Part shown: positions 9,557 to 22,665 of the stretch, piece by piece | How the letters are laid out: every line of letters begins with the position of its first letter | Position numbering within the stretch: the stretch's first letter is position 1 | Source: Sternotherus odoratus | Taxonomy: Eukaryota > Chordata > Testudines > Kinosternidae | Direction of reading: 5' to 3' | NCBI GenBank assembly: GCA_032164245.1 | Contig: JAVMKO010000001.1 | Span: 12,127,603 to 12,191,602, forward strand | Length of the DNA: 64,000 nucleotides | Position numbers and translations under genes: made by a program | The notes under the pieces: model-generated | What the model saw: only the letters and a program-made list of their open reading frames with translations | Database searches by the model: none | What the model was told of the DNA's origin: nothing

Positions 9557-12500
9557 ACTGATCATTTCTGGCTTTGGGCCGTGTTCCTTGGAGGGAGCTC
9601 ACAACGCAATTCGGGAGCTTCACTATTCTGGAAACCAATAAAGGATTTATTACCAGAATTGGTCTGATGAGTATTAAGCTGGCTGTGTGCAGGCGTCAGT
9701 TCATTAACACCTGGAGCAGAGATCCCCCATGATGCAGTACTTCCCTGCTTTTCTGGTCCCAGAGTTCAGTGCGATTCTTGCCTTGGAATCTCTGTTCTCC
9801 ATTCTGTATGCTAATGGAGATGCTGCCTTGTCCCATCTTCGATGCAAATGAGGGTAGGGGAGTTTCCTTAATCCAGTCATCCTTATCCCAGAGGTTTAGG
9901 TGCGTCTCCCATTGCTTTTTGTAAGGCTTTCTTCTGATGCAGATTTGGTGGAAGCAGGAGCTGGGGGGGGGGGGAGGAGGAGGGAATGGGGAGGGAAGAT
10001 CTTTCATAAGTCGGACAGGCTGGGTACTGCACCCTGGTTCCCCAAGAACAGAGAGCTGCTAGGTAACAGCAATTAAGACGGAAGCAACTGATGAAACCCA
10101 GCAAACAACATTACAAATCACATAAATGAAGAACTTTTCCGGTCCACCATTATCAGGTACATTAGATCCCGGCAGATCGATGTACAAGGGCCATAAAGTG
10201 CCCTAACAACAACTAGTCATCACCAAAAACATTTAGCAGTTTTGCAATAAGTGGTAAAGTCCACAATGCCGCTGCCAGGAATTGTTCCTCTCTCAGAAAC
10301 AAACTCCAGACAGTAAACACTTGTAATGAAGTCAAGCACTTACAGACTTTTAAGAGGTCACAAATCCTTTGGCAATAACATGAGAAAGTTTGGGGGGAAA
10401 ACTACCACTACAAGTATTGTGAAATCAATTAAAATGGCCAATAAATATAGCTCTCCTTTGTAAATACAGCATGGACCCAGGAGATTGGAGAAAGGGAAAG
10501 TAGTAAAATATAATGCACTGTATTTTGGTGCCAAGGCACAGAGGCGCTCAATACTGGCCATCCCATTTTTATAAATGCTGAGTGAGTTGTTTTCAGAACT
10601 ATCTAATGGAGAAAGCCTACAAATGTCTACATCAAAATACAAAATCAATGTTGTTTATAAGTAACCAGAGTAATAAGTACAGTGAGGAATTATCTTCAAA
10701 TGCTTCCGCCAATATTGGCTTAGAAAAAACAAATGAATGCCTGTGAGTGTCTAGGGACACGGATGGACCATACATTAAATAATGCAGTTTGCATTGAAAT
10801 GTTGATCAATGTGCTTAGGGTCAAATCCTTTTTTCAAATGCAGAAACAGATGGTTCCTTTCTGCAGTGCTGTTTCAGAGGCCATTGTCTATGGAGGTGTT
10901 TTTGCAACTCAAATGAATGTGCCCCCTGTACATGCTGCTGATGATCGATGTTAGTTCTTCAACACATCTCGGTACTGTTTAAAGAAATAAAATCTTTCCT
11001 TAGTAATTCAGGTTCTGGGTTCTGCTGCCCACCCTGGAACTTTGTTCTCAGGCACAGCCACTGGTGGCACCATCCATGTCACAAAACAATTGTAAAATCT
11101 CAGTGCAACTCTTAGTAGGCAGGAATCCTCAACTGAAACCCTCAGTGGCCATTCTCGCAGAAAAACAAACCTCTTGAATGGAAAGAGAGAGACTTACCTA
11201 CAAGATTATCTTAGAGGTTGTCCCTGCAGATCAAGGTAAGAGAAGATTTCAAGCCAAGAAAATCCAGAGTAACCAGTGATTTCGGATGAGCAGTTGGAGC
11301 AACTCAATTAATCTGATCTTCATAGGGCAGATGCTTGGCACTTTCTGAAAGACAGGCCCCCTTTGAGGTCACTCAGCTGCACATGTCCAGAAACCAAGGG
11401 GCCCAAAATCACTGGTCACTTCTGAAAATCTTGGTCTATCTCTCCAGTGCTGCCCCTCTGGAATCATTCCTGTTAAAGGGAAGCTGGAATTTATGTATTA
11501 TCATCATTATTTGTATTATGGACCATGACCCCATTGTACTAGGTGCCGGACAGACACAGACAGTCCCTACCCCACAAACTCAGAATCTAAGCACAGGACA
11601 GGAAGCAACAGAGGTAGAGACAGACAAACCCAGATGGAGAAATATAAGGAAACAATGAGAGCATATTGGGCTATGCAGAATGGAGTTCCAGTTACATGGG
11701 TGACATGGAAGAGGGCCTGGAAGTCCATATGAGAGGAGCCAATAATAAAGCCTTAAAGGTAAGCAAAGTGGAGGAGGGCAATTTGAAAAAAGCTAAGAGC
11801 TGATAAGCTGGAAAGGCAGAGGCCCAGATCTTCAAGGTTAAGACAAGAGGCTTGAACTTAATGCATTGGAGAAGAGGGGGGAGCCTACAGAGGGCTTCAA
11901 ATAGGGGGTCTGAACTGATGGGTGAGTAAGGTAATTAGCAACTTTTTAAAAATAAACTAGAGACCACGAGTTTCAAAAGGGGCCAGAGGGGAAAAAAATT
12001 GCAGCAACTCAGATAGAAGAGATGTGTGCATGGAGAAAAGCTTTAGCTGCAAGGAGCCAGGGAAGCAAATGGATGATAGTAATGTTAGGGTCAGAGGAGT
12101 GGTTGGAAGATATTCAAGTTCCCCTGGTTTGTCTCTATCCCTAGAGCTAAAATATAAAACTATGATCCCTACTGATGGATGTTCCTTTACCGTCGCTTCT
12201 TCACCCCAGGGCTGAGACTCTGAACAGTGCTTTAAAAAAAAAAAATTCTTCATCCACACCTGTCTAGTTGTTTTTAAACTAACTTAGGTTCTTAATTTAG
12301 GCTGGTAACTTGTGGGTTGGTAACTTAACAAAATCCAGTTTAAATGAAATTTAACCTTGGGGATAAGATTGTAGCATGTATCACAACGGTCCATCACTAT
12401 ATGTAATTATCAATGAAGAATCTATTTAGTCTCAGAGGCCAAAGAGAGTACTTCTTGTTCAGCGTTTGTGTTCAGAGCTGTTGAAGGTTTTTTTGAATTC

Positions 12501-14469
12501 TGAAAGGAAGAAATGAAGCTTTCATACAAGTTCTGGCCGTAAACCCTCCATATTCCAGCAGTCTTTGTCTGCATCTTTGTCCTTGATTTCAACACTTCTT
12601 TATACCAAGGACCTCTGAACCAAAGCTGTAAAGAATTTGCAGAGCTGCAATAAGTTTCTTGAAGTCTGTTAGAATTAATGTGATTCATTTCCCTTCTGCT
12701 ACATCTTAGCATTGTGTTGCCACTTCAAATACAGAGCCCACTTAACTTGTTCTGGAAGACTTCAGATGTCAAGGCTATGAGCTTTTTGAGCATCCTGTAG
12801 CATTTACAATGCAATTTCATTTCAAACAGCATCTTTTAAACAATATCTTTAAAGAAAGAAAAGCCACTGAGAAAAAAAGAGAAAATGCTTTCCAGGATGG
12901 ATTCACAATGAGTGCACATAGCGAGAGGTTTGTCTGGCAACTAAAGCAGATCCAAATATTTGGTAATGTATAAAGAATGCTCTACATCAACCAGAGCTCA
13001 GATCCCGCATTTTTAAATGGACACAAAAGCTTCACCTTTTCTTAATTAAGAACAGAATGAACTGAATGAAAGAAGATTCAAGAAATATATTTTTTTTAAT
13101 GGGAGTGTAGAAAAAATACAGTTATTTGTCTATTCACAACACTGCATGAGATGTTTTACAATGAGGTAGGAACAGCTCCCAGGAGTTTATAAACTACACC
13201 CCCCAAGCCTGCAAACACTGATGGAAATATCTAGATTTACTTCCATTGGCTTCAATCTTCAAGCATTGTAATGCATGTGCTTCCCTTTTCTCATGCAAGT
13301 AGTTCCACTGAAGTCAAGTCCTGTGTATTTACAAGGTGATGGTTTAAGACAATGTAAGTGCTAGGAATAGTGAGGTTGGGGAGTTCATTTGCAGGTTCGT
13401 TCTGCAGTGGTCTTTCCTAGTTTAACATATATCTGTGTTCTGCTCTACAGTTTAGACTGATTTTCCATCCTTGGCACTAGTTGAAAAGTTAGTAATGGTA
13501 AATCAAAAGGCAAACAAAAGGAGTCATTCAGAACTGATCCTATAATATATACTGTACAGCTAATACTTAAATACCAGTTTGAGTTGATAGAGAAACATGG
13601 TGGCCAGTAACTACAAAAGAATATACCTCAAGTCAGAAATACAAGCAGATAGAAGAGCAGAACTGCTTTATCAAAAGCATTGGAATGAGAAATATTTTGA
13701 GATAAATTCTGCTAGACAAAGCACTGAAGTGAGGATTTTTTGGAATGAAGTGTTAAAATACAGTTTTGGGGGAAGCAGGTTAAATTTCTCCAGGGTCCTT
13801 TTAAGCTCAGTAACAATCACTTCCTCAATGAAGGGGAAAATTCCACTCCTGCTTTGTCACTTAAACTTACTATCATTTACTTATGAAGTTAACAAAGTTT
13901 TAAGTTATACCATAAGTTATAATAATAATATATAACAGCTTATTTTCATTACAAACTGCACTGCAACTGATGTATAATTTAGAAAAATGCAAGATTAGGA
14001 AGCTTTGTTAAATGTGTTATTCTAAGATAAAATGATGGTCTAGTAATAAAAATGGGCACCTCTGTTGGTCTGAGCGGGGATCCAGGTTCGAGGACCTATG
14101 ATGCTCCCCAGGACTGTAAAGCACCTCATCACCTGCCCATAGCATGAAGCAATCTTGTCTATGGCTGCTGCAGCTCAGCTCCCTGAAACCACCAGCCTCT
14201 GGCCACACAAGCATGTATGGTCCCAAGTATGTGCAGAGCTCATTCTCTCCATACAGGCTAATGATAGGTACACACCAATTCCCACGGTGTCAGAGCACAT
14301 ACCTGACAATTACGAGCTACACTGTCCCCAAAGGAACAGTGCGCGCGCGCACACACCCTGCTTGTTTCGCTCAACTGAGGATGCACTCCAAGATAACATC
14401 ACAGCACTGAGATAGATTTACAGTGAAAAAGCATAAAAATATGAATAAGGAGAATTATGGAACCAGAAA
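9557..14469. other. Intergenic DNA, no gene seen
   Basis: The first 550 bases (to about 10110) are less AT-rich and resemble old retroelement sequence, possibly the continuation of the repeat that the DIRS element entered. Beyond that the sequence is ordinary AT-rich DNA with only short, unconvincing open frames. One SINE-like repeat is listed separately. Confidence 0.6.
11480..11660 (-). repeat. Ancient dispersed repeat (MIR/L3-like tail), minus orientation
   Basis: It contains the widespread amniote block seen inverted at 54790-54990: CCCATTGTACTAGGTGCCGGACA followed by ACAGTCCCTACCCCA and an AATCTAAG box. Family assignment is from memory of the consensus and is uncertain. Confidence 0.5.
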
Positions 14470-15369
14470 TCTATATATATATAAAAGTCAAATGGTGTAT
14501 GCGTGTATGTATGCATGTATGTGCACTTACTCCTTCCACACCGTTTGAGCTAGACTCTTGAAATTTGGTACAGTTAGAAGCCTTAGGGTCCTAATCAGAG
14601 TAAGAGTCGAAAATTTTTCAAATCTCACCTCTGACGCCCCCCAGGGGTGAAATTATTTAAAGGCCAATCACATCAGCTGGGCAGCTGCTGTTCTCTGTGA
14701 CATAGTTATGATGTCATAATACCCCCCTCCAATGGACCCCGCAGTCGCTCAGCTCTCTGCCCCCTCCCCCCTCCAATGGACCCCGCACTCGCTCAGCGCT
14801 CTGCCCCCTCCCCACCTCCGACGGACCCGAGTTGGGTTTGGTCGGAGGGTAAGTGAGGTAGGGGTGTCGGGTTTGGTCGGGGGGTGAGGTGGGGGTGTCG
14901 GGTTTGGTCGGAGGGGGGAAGGTGTCGGGGTGGGTGAGGTGTGGGTGTTGGGGTTGGTCAGGGGGTGTTGGGTTTGGTGGGGGGGTAAGGTGGGGATGTT
15001 GGGTTTGGTGGGCCGGTGAGGAGGGGGGTCGGGGTTGGTCGAGGGGGTAAGGAGGGGGGTCGGGGTTGGTCGAGGGGTAAGTGAGGTGTGGGTGTCAGGT
15101 TTGTTTGTGGTGGTAGGTAGGGGTGTCGGGTTTGGTTGGGGGGGAAAGTGAGGTGGGTTTGTCAGGTTTGGTCTACGGGGTGTGAGGTGTGGGTGTTGGT
15201 CGGGGGGTGATGGGGTTGGTAGGGGGGTGATGTGGGGGTGTTGGGTTTGGGTAGGAGGGTGAAAATGTGAGTCGGGGTTGGTCGAGGGGATGAGGTGGGG
15301 GTGTCAGGTTTGCTCTCTGCCCCCTCCCCATCTCCGACGGACCCAAGCAACGCCGGGCATTTTCGCTAG
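14470..15369 (+). mobile_element. Non-autonomous Helitron
   Basis: The 5' end is TCTATATATATATAAAAGTC, preceded by A (14469). The 3' end is GCCGGGCATTTTCGCTAG, followed by T (15370). This fits the Helitron rule of a 5' TC and a 3' CTRR between host A and T, with no terminal inverted repeats and no target duplication. A short GC-rich potential hairpin (ACCCAAGCAACGCCGGG) lies just before the 3' terminus. No Rep/helicase is encoded. The interior holds a G-rich minisatellite, listed separately. Confidence 0.85.
14825..15320. repeat. G-rich minisatellite inside the Helitron
   Basis: Diverged units of about 25-45 bp share GGTGTCGGGTTTGGTCGGGGGGT and GTGAGGTGGGG. The plus strand is strongly G-rich with many runs of three or more G, so G-quadruplex formation is plausible. 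The flanking motif CCCCCTCCCC-TCTCCGACGGACCC occurs at both edges of the array (14810 and 15325), suggesting unequal exchange or slippage. Confidence 0.85.
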
Positions 15370-17449
15370 TGGTTATATATAAAAACACAAAAAGCATAAA
15401 GCTTTTTGGCCTTTAAACTTAACTTTAACAGGCTGAAAACCTTTGTCCAAAGCAGTTTCCCTCACCTAAAGGATTTCCAACCAAAATGGTAGGGATCCCA
15501 GTTTCCTGAATGCTAAAAGCGCCCTTTCTGCTTTCTCAGCAAAGAATAAAATGGTGTCCTTTCGTCTTCTTTTTATCCCCCCAAAGTGCATTCTTTTATC
15601 TCCAGAGTGAAGATGATCTCTCTCCTCACTAGGGTTTATTCTCTCTATCCCCGTTGACTTGGAGCTTCCATTGTGTTGGCCTAGTTCTTAATTGACATGG
15701 CAAACAGATAGGTGAATTAACATCCATGTCTGACCCAACACCTGTTTATGAGCTCTACCTTGGATACAGATTTTAAAAACATTTTTAGTACATATACACA
15801 ACTTCTTAACTATCAGCCGTACTTACATCTTGTAACGACAAGGAGAATCGGTATGTATCAGCTTTTATTAGATACCTCACTTGCCCCGCTGTGGATAAAT
15901 GCTATGAAAGCAATGTGTTAGGTGTGGTGAGTTTGTCAGGCCTGTCAAGAGTTACTGCTACAACACAGTGAACCCTTTACCAGTTGGATTGAGGGGTTCT
16001 TAGCATCACAGGAATGTCTGAATCTTAAACCCAAGACTCTTTCTCTGCCCTTAGTAAGTCATTTAGAGCCTGATTTGCAGAAATGCTGAGCCCCCTCATG
16101 TTCTATTGAAGTCAACAGAAACTGAATGCTCAACTCTCTGAAAAACCAGACTCAACCTTTTTAACCTCCTTTAGTCATTGGTACACTAAAAGTAGGAATA
16201 ATAATACATAACTACCATATGGGGGTGTGGTGAGCATTAATGTTGGTTAAGTGCTCTGTAAGTGAAAAGCATTATCTCGGTGGATAGAAGCAATTATAAA
16301 CCCATGACAATTGATTTTACATATTAACAGTACAGCAAGAGGAATTTCAGGATAGCAGTACAGGCTGTGGAGTATTCCAGCTTCCACATCCTAGGGCTTA
16401 ATCCACAGTTCACTGAAACCAGTGGAAAGACACTGATGGACTACAAACAGGCTCACAGGCTGCAGTGATCCTGGGTAGTTCAGCTCTTTCCTCCATTATC
16501 TCCTCCACCTGAGCTCCAGTGTGCTCAGTGACCAAGGTATCAAAGGTGATCCTATTGGCACCCTTCCTCCCACATATAAAATCAAAACCTAACAAACCTA
16601 ACAAAAAATGTCTTTAGCTCCCATAACCTGGGAGACTTAAAAATATCCGGTAGTTCACATTGCATACGATGTGGGTTCCTTTCTATGTGTCTGGCCACTA
16701 ATCCAGCACTCCATTGGTACTTTGGAATAATGAAGGAAAAATCCTATCAGGAGCTAATGAAAAATTTTGGAAGTTTTTGACTCCCCTCCTAGAAGACCCA
16801 TTAATCCAAGTGAAAAGGAAACCATGAAGCCCAAATTTAGAGAGATTCTATATACCAGACCATGATTCATGTCTAAAGAGAGGATGGGTGAATCTACCTT
16901 TACAGAGGTCATATTGAAGTAAATACCAGGGCTGAACAAATGTTATTTTGGAGGCTGAAGGCCTCTATAAGTAACCCCTTAGATGAGAAGGGAAAAAAAT
17001 AGATGACAAAAAGTACAAAGGATAGGAGTCATACATTGAAAGTGACCTTCTTATACCCTTCCCAGGCTATGCTTTTTTTGGGCCAAAAGTCGTAACTTTT
17101 GAAAGCATTTCGAAGTATTTCATACATTGTTTTTAAGAAATTTAATGGGTGCAAAGTGTACCTACCGTAAGTACCCAACAAAATTGGCATCACAAGGACT
17201 TGGTGGGGTAATTCATATGACTGGAATATTGGTATAAAAGGGTGTGCTTGTTCAGGAAGGACAGGCAGGATAAAAGGAGGGTGTGTTGCCTTACATACCA
17301 GATGTATACACTTGCATCGAGGTTGAGATAGGAATGGGAGACAGACCTTTTGAAAATCTCTGGGTAAGGATAAGTTGATGTTATGCTGGAGTCTACTAGG
17401 GACCACCTATTGAGGAGAAGAGGTGGATGAGGCTTGTTTTAAACAACAT
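15370..17449. other. Intergenic DNA, no gene seen
   Basis: AT-rich sequence without a convincing coding region. A MIR-like piece may lie at 16180-16285 (AATAATACATAACTACCATA, then GTGAGCATTAATG and AAGTGCTCTGTAAGTG), resembling the MIR tail. Confidence 0.5.
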
Positions 17450-18308
17450 AATCATCCAAAGCATAGGACTTTGTGGTAATGGGGGACTAGTATTAGAATT
17501 CAAAACGATCTTGACAAACTGGAGAAATGGCCTGAAATAAACAGGCTGGAATTCAATAAGGACAAATGCCAAGTACTGCACTTAGTAAGGAATAATGAAT
17601 GGCACAAATACAAAACTGGAAATGACTGCTTAGAAAAGAGTACTGCAGAAAAGGATATGGAAATGAAAATTGATCAAAAACGAAATACGAGTTAACAATG
17701 TGATACTGTTGCACAAAAAGCAAGAATATTGGGATATACTAGCAGGAGTGTTGTAAGCAAGACAGAGGTAATTCCCTCTATTCAGCATTGATAAGGCCTC
17801 AACTCGTATTGTGTCCAGTTCTGGGCACTACACTTTGGGAAAGATGTGGACAAATTGGGGAAAGTCCAGAGGAGAGCAATAAAAATGATTAAAATTCTAA
17901 AACACATGACCTATGAGAAAAGATTTTTTTAAAACTGGTTTGTTTAGTGTGGAGAAGACACAGGGGGACATGATAACAGTCTTCAAGTAGGGGAAAGGTT
18001 GCTAGAAAGAGGATGATACATTGTTTTCCTTATCCACTGAGGACAAGTAGTAATGGACTTAATTTGCAGCAAGAGAGATTTAGGTTAGATATTAGGAAAA
18101 GCTTCCTAACTGTCAGAGTAGTTAAGCACTGGAACAAATTACCTTGGGGTGGTTGTGGAATCTCTCTCATGGAAGATTTTGAACAATAGGTTGGACAAAT
18201 ACCAGTCAGGGATGCTCTAGATAATACTTAGCCCTGCCTCAGTGCATAGAGGCTGCACTAGATGACTTCAGGTCCCTGCCCATTTACATTTCTATGATTG
18301 TAAGATTC
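17450..18308 (+). mobile_element. CR1-type LINE, 3' end fragment
   Basis: The block shows the typical order of the CR1 3' region: GCCAAGTACTGCACTTAG, AGTTCTGGGCACTACACTTT, GTCCAGAGGAGAGCAA, TTAGATATTAGGAAAAGCTTCC and a final GATGACTTCAGGTCCCTGCC followed by TTTCTATGATTGTAAGA. Reading frames are broken. Confidence 0.9.
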
Positions 18309-19720
18309 ATCCAATAGGTGCTCTTTTATAAAGTTATTTAAGAAGCTAAATCCTTTTCTTCCTCTCCTTCTGACAGAATTTTATTTCACTAGGAGCACAG
18401 AAGAACAGAACAGAACGGTATGAGTTTCAGCAATTTTAGAGCCTATGAAAGTTAAAATGGAGGAGGAATTATGCAGCATTCAACGGCAGTTTTACCCTTC
18501 CCATTAATGCCTTGGCAAAACTTGGACTATCCAAGCAGGGGCGACGGAGGAAAGAAGTGATTAAAATTGAATACCTCTTTGTGCCATTTCCATAAAAAAA
18601 GAAAATTTACTATCAGAACAGCCATGAAAGCTTACAAGTGACAAGGGACTTGTTTGATTGTTTATGAAGACAGGCTTGCCCATGAGAGTTGAAAACACTG
18701 ATAAAACAATTGCTGGAAGTGGAACTTAAGTTATCAGGTTAGTAGTTTGGCTGCTGAGAAAGAGCACCAGATGCTGCTGCTATTAACACGTTTTGTAAAA
18801 GTGTGCTATGTAGCAATATTATGTTTTATAGCAATAAAGGTTTAGGTACAATTCTGAAGAGTGGACGAACTCCCTTAATTGCAAATTACTTACTCACTCT
18901 AGCAGTGAGCTTGCTAATTCTACAGGTAAAATAGGCTATTTATCTCCAGCTGAGCTTTCGGCTACTTATTAAATATTTCCACAGTGGCAATGTGCCCGGT
19001 CTATCCCAGTCACTGTTGTCCCCTCCCCCAGCCACTGTGCCAACATAAAAACGTAGACAAGGTCCCTGACTCAAAAAACTTACAACCCAAGGCCTTGATT
19101 ATGCAAAAACAGATGCAGGTCAGTCAATGGGACTGCTCACGTGTACAAAGTCAACCAGGTGCACAAGTCTCTGCAAGATCCATGGCCTTTGATGACAAGC
19201 AACACATGAAATGGTGGGGAAGATGGAGACCATTAACTATTTGTATTTTCAAGCAGCCATTAATACAAGTCTACATTTTGGTTTTTTGATAATCACCAAA
19301 TGAGATTTACTTTCCCTAACTGCCCCTCAGTCCAGCCGTCACAGATTGGCTGATTTCTTGTAATCAGTGGGGGCAGTGGGTCTTGAGGAGGAACTTCAAG
19401 GTAGTACACTAGGGTTCAATGCAGGCAGGGTGCATTGTGGAAAAGGTAATGATTCAGAAGCTAGAGAGAAGACATTTGTCGGAGTGACAAACAGGTGGGC
19501 AGGGCAGGTCTGGCAGAACTGATGGAACAAGGAAGGCTGGCAAATGATTGAGAGGGGCAGAGTTGTGAAGGACATCCAAGGTTAGGACAAGAAGCATGAA
19601 CTTGAAAGGAAGCACTGGTAGTGTCTGATAGGTTTTCAGGTTTTTTTAAATCCATGCTGTTAGGTTGGATATAGAATACCTTTACTATGCACACATTTGT
19701 TAGGCCAGACACTGCTGACT
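18309..19720. other. Intergenic DNA, nothing identifiable
   Basis: No open frame, RNA gene or clear repeat stands out. Confidence 0.5.
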
Positions 19721-19963
19721 AAGGGCTGGTCTTCACTGGGGGGGGAGGGGAGATCGACTGTAGATACACAAATTCAGCTACCTCACAGCGGCGGCAGTCG
19801 GCGGCGCGCTCCCCCGTCAACTCCAGCTTGTGCCTTTTGGCGAGCTGGAGTTCCGGAGTCGACGGGGGCACCGCTGGTGCTCGATTTATCGAGTCTTGAC
19901 GAGACGGGATATCGATTGCCAAAGATTGATCCCTGACTGCTTTAGTGAAGACAAGCCCTTAGG
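19721..19963. mobile_element. Palindromic GC-rich MITE, copy 1
   Basis: The ends are TAAGGGCTGGTCTTCACT and its near inverse AGTGAAGACAAGCCCTTA. The interior has CAACTCCAGCTTG and GAGCTGGAGTTCCGGAGTCG as inverted halves. It is related to the copies at 42305-42606 and 56445-56754. No clean target duplication is seen, so the superfamily is undecided. Confidence 0.8.
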
Positions 19964-20100
19964 CGTGGTCTACACTAGGAAATTAGAAGTGACAAAGAGT
20001 CCTGTGGCACCTTAAAGACTAACTGAAGTATTGAAGCATAAGCTTTCATGGGCTAATACCCACTTCTTCAGATGCAAGCAGTGGAAGTGTCCAGGGGCAG
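19964..20100. repeat. MITE end fragment joined to a dispersed repeat with CTTTCATGGGCTAATACCC
   Basis: GGCGTGGTCTACACTAGG resembles the end of the TCTACACTA MITE families. It is followed by AGTCCTGTGGCACCTTAAAG and AAGCATAAGCTTTCATGGGC, a dispersed repeat also present at 34077-34617, 53560-53760 and 54128-54335. Confidence 0.65.
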
Positions 20101-20701
20101 GTATAAATAAGTAGGCAAGAACCAGGTTGGAGATAACAAGGTTAGTCCAATCAGGCTGAACCAGCTTATCTCATCTCTAATCAGGGAGGGTGAGGCATTC
20201 CTCTAGCAACTGAACTGGAGGTGTGAAAAAGTTTCCACAAGAGAGGCTTGGAACATGTATAATATGTAACCGTGTCCCTAAATAAACTTTTATAATTAAG
20301 GCCTGTGGATAAATTCATTCAATACACAGAATACAGTCTTACTTTGGACACTGTCTGGGAAAGGCTGAAGAGATATATGATAACATCTGTAGTTTTAACC
20401 ATCTCGACAGCATTACCAATTAATACCAGTAGATGAGTAAGAATGGAACACGGTTGTTCAGGAAACTCCAGACGATGGGTGAAGGAAGGTTACCAGAATA
20501 AAGGGAGAAAAGAAAAATGAAGTACAACACAGCTTAGTTTTGTCTGACCTACCCAAATAACTTAAGCAGAACAAACCAACTTCAAAATCAGTGTCAAAAG
20601 CCAGAGGACAAAATGTTGGTTCTCAGAAAATTCAAACTGTCTAGTTTTTGTGTCTGTAAAAAGCATGAGTGGTTTTCTGTTGCTGCATTACAATTTAAGT
20701 A

Positions 20702-21002
20702 CAGTAAACCCTCGATTTAACGGACCTCGATTTAACGGACTTCAGATGCAACGGACAAAATTTCTAAGCAAGTCTGATGCATCCGAAATCCATTTGTCGA
20801 GGGACCTGGGTGGGCTGGCTGACGGCTCCCGGCTGCCGCCCGGGTCCCGGCAGCAGGCGGGCTGCGGAGCTGCCGCCCCGGCCCTGTGGCGGGTGGGCTG
20901 CTGCTCCAACAGCTCGTGTTTTTTTTATTATTAAATAACGGACTTTCTGATTTAACGGACACCCCCTCGCCCGAATTAGTCCGTTAAATCGAGGTTTTAC
21001 TG
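20702..21002 (+). mobile_element. Tigger-like (Tc1/mariner group) MITE, complete compact copy
   Basis: It begins CAGTAAACCCTCGATTTAAC and ends with the inverse GTTAAATCGAGGTTTTACTG, flanked by TA on both sides (20700-20701, 21003-21004). No transposase is encoded. The interior has a single GC-rich segment (about 20810-20910) related to the unit amplified in the copy at 61425-62430. Confidence 0.92.
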
Positions 21003-21004
21003 TA

Positions 21005-22192
21005 CAAACAAAACCAGTCAACGTTAGGCAGTGGAGGGACCAAGAAACTCAGGAGAACTCAGATTCTTTGTTCCAGGAAAAAAATCCTTTTGGCACAAAG
21101 CAGCCCCAAATTAGTATCTTTCCTCATGCCTGATAGATGTGGCAACCATTTTAAAGGCCATGTTCAAATTACTGCCATCATGGTTCTGATTTTGTGTTAC
21201 TGATCTAGCTATCTCCTTGTTGTGACAGTGGATTGAAAACCATTTCCGTTGACATCCCCTAAAAGGAAAACACTAAGACAAACTACAGAGGTTAAAATGT
21301 TGTTAAACTTTAAGTATGCTACATTCACAGATCTTCATGAGCATGCCATGTTTACAGAACTATAAAAAGGCTCTTTTCCTCGCTGAAGTACTGGCAGCAG
21401 AATGCACACTGCTGGAAAAGAAAGGTGGGCATTTGATGGCATATATTGTGCAGGCAGTATAATGGGACTCACGGGGAGATAAAAAAATTCTATAATTTGC
21501 AAGTCCAATTTCAAAGTCATATCTAGCATAATGTGAAACTCAGGGTAGGAATCTTTACAAATATCTTCTTGGAAAATGTACACATGTTCCTAAGAGAACC
21601 AAAGGGATTTACCTCTCTGCTTCACTAGACTGTTCTGTCTTTTTGACATTTTGATGTTGTTTACTGATCAAATCTAATTTTGGAATTATTGAGTGGTTCA
21701 TTTCAAAGGTGTATTTTTGACTCACATGCAGACAGGCCTCCTAAGCCATGGCCCAGGAGTTGCTAAGCTCCTCAGCATGAGTGCTGGCACTTTTAAATTT
21801 AATTTTGTGGAGGATGTTGGGATGTGTGTTACTTTCACCATAAAGGTTCAGTTCTGCTCTCAATTATGTCAGTACAACTCCCACTGAATTCACCAGTGTT
21901 ACTCAAGGAAAAAATGAGCTCTAAATTTATTTATGGAGCTATATTTACTGGTTGCATGTTTTAGAATTATAAAAAGTAGAGATAGAAAAGCTCCAGTAAG
22001 GCCATTTAATCCATTACAGCAGCCAAAGCAGAATTGTTTCTGACTGTAAGCTACAGATAGAGTTGTCTCCTACTGTTTCCTGTTATATTGAGCTTTTTGG
22101 TAACCAACATGAATAATTCCTTTTATGCTTGCAATGCATTTACCTTAAGTAGGCAGATGAATGTTTATCCATAAATAAGGCTTTTATTCTAT
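21005..22192. other. Intergenic DNA or distal 3' flank of USP6NL, nothing identifiable
   Basis: AT-rich DNA without a convincing open frame. It could include distal 3' UTR if a still further polyadenylation site is used. Confidence 0.45.
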
Positions 22193-22659
22193 AAACTGTG
22201 ATATGCCAGTTTCCCTTTAGCACAGTACAGATCACTCTGCTACATAAATCCTTAGTAAAATTATATTTTTCAGTCTGATTAGTAAAATTTTTATAGGTCT
22301 ATCATTTCAATAAGTCCACTGTTGTTGACAGATAAAGGGTGAGAACTCCGGGATAGGACAGGAAAGTTATGGTGACAGGTCAGACTCCTTGTTTCTAAAG
22401 CCATTGCTGAGGGCTAGGTTTAGCAATGAAGAAGACTACAATCATTACGCTGTAACTTCTGAAACATTGACAAGGCATTTTAAGAATTATATTGATATTG
22501 CTCAGTCTAAAAGAAAACACATACAGACAAATTAAATAGGGCATACATTATACAAGAGTATACCATTAATTTTTAAATAGTTTATCCTGGGAAGACCAGA
22601 ATTATGGCTTTTGCCTACAAGCATAATCAAACATGGTAAAAAAGACACATAACATAGAC

Positions 22660-22665
22660 TTTATT
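22660..22665 (-). promoter_or_regulatory. Candidate polyadenylation signal AATAAA for USP6NL
   Basis: TTTATT on the plus strand reads AATAAA on the minus strand. Equivalent hexamers lie at 22849-22854 and 22193-22198; the sequence alone cannot say which is used. Confidence 0.4.
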
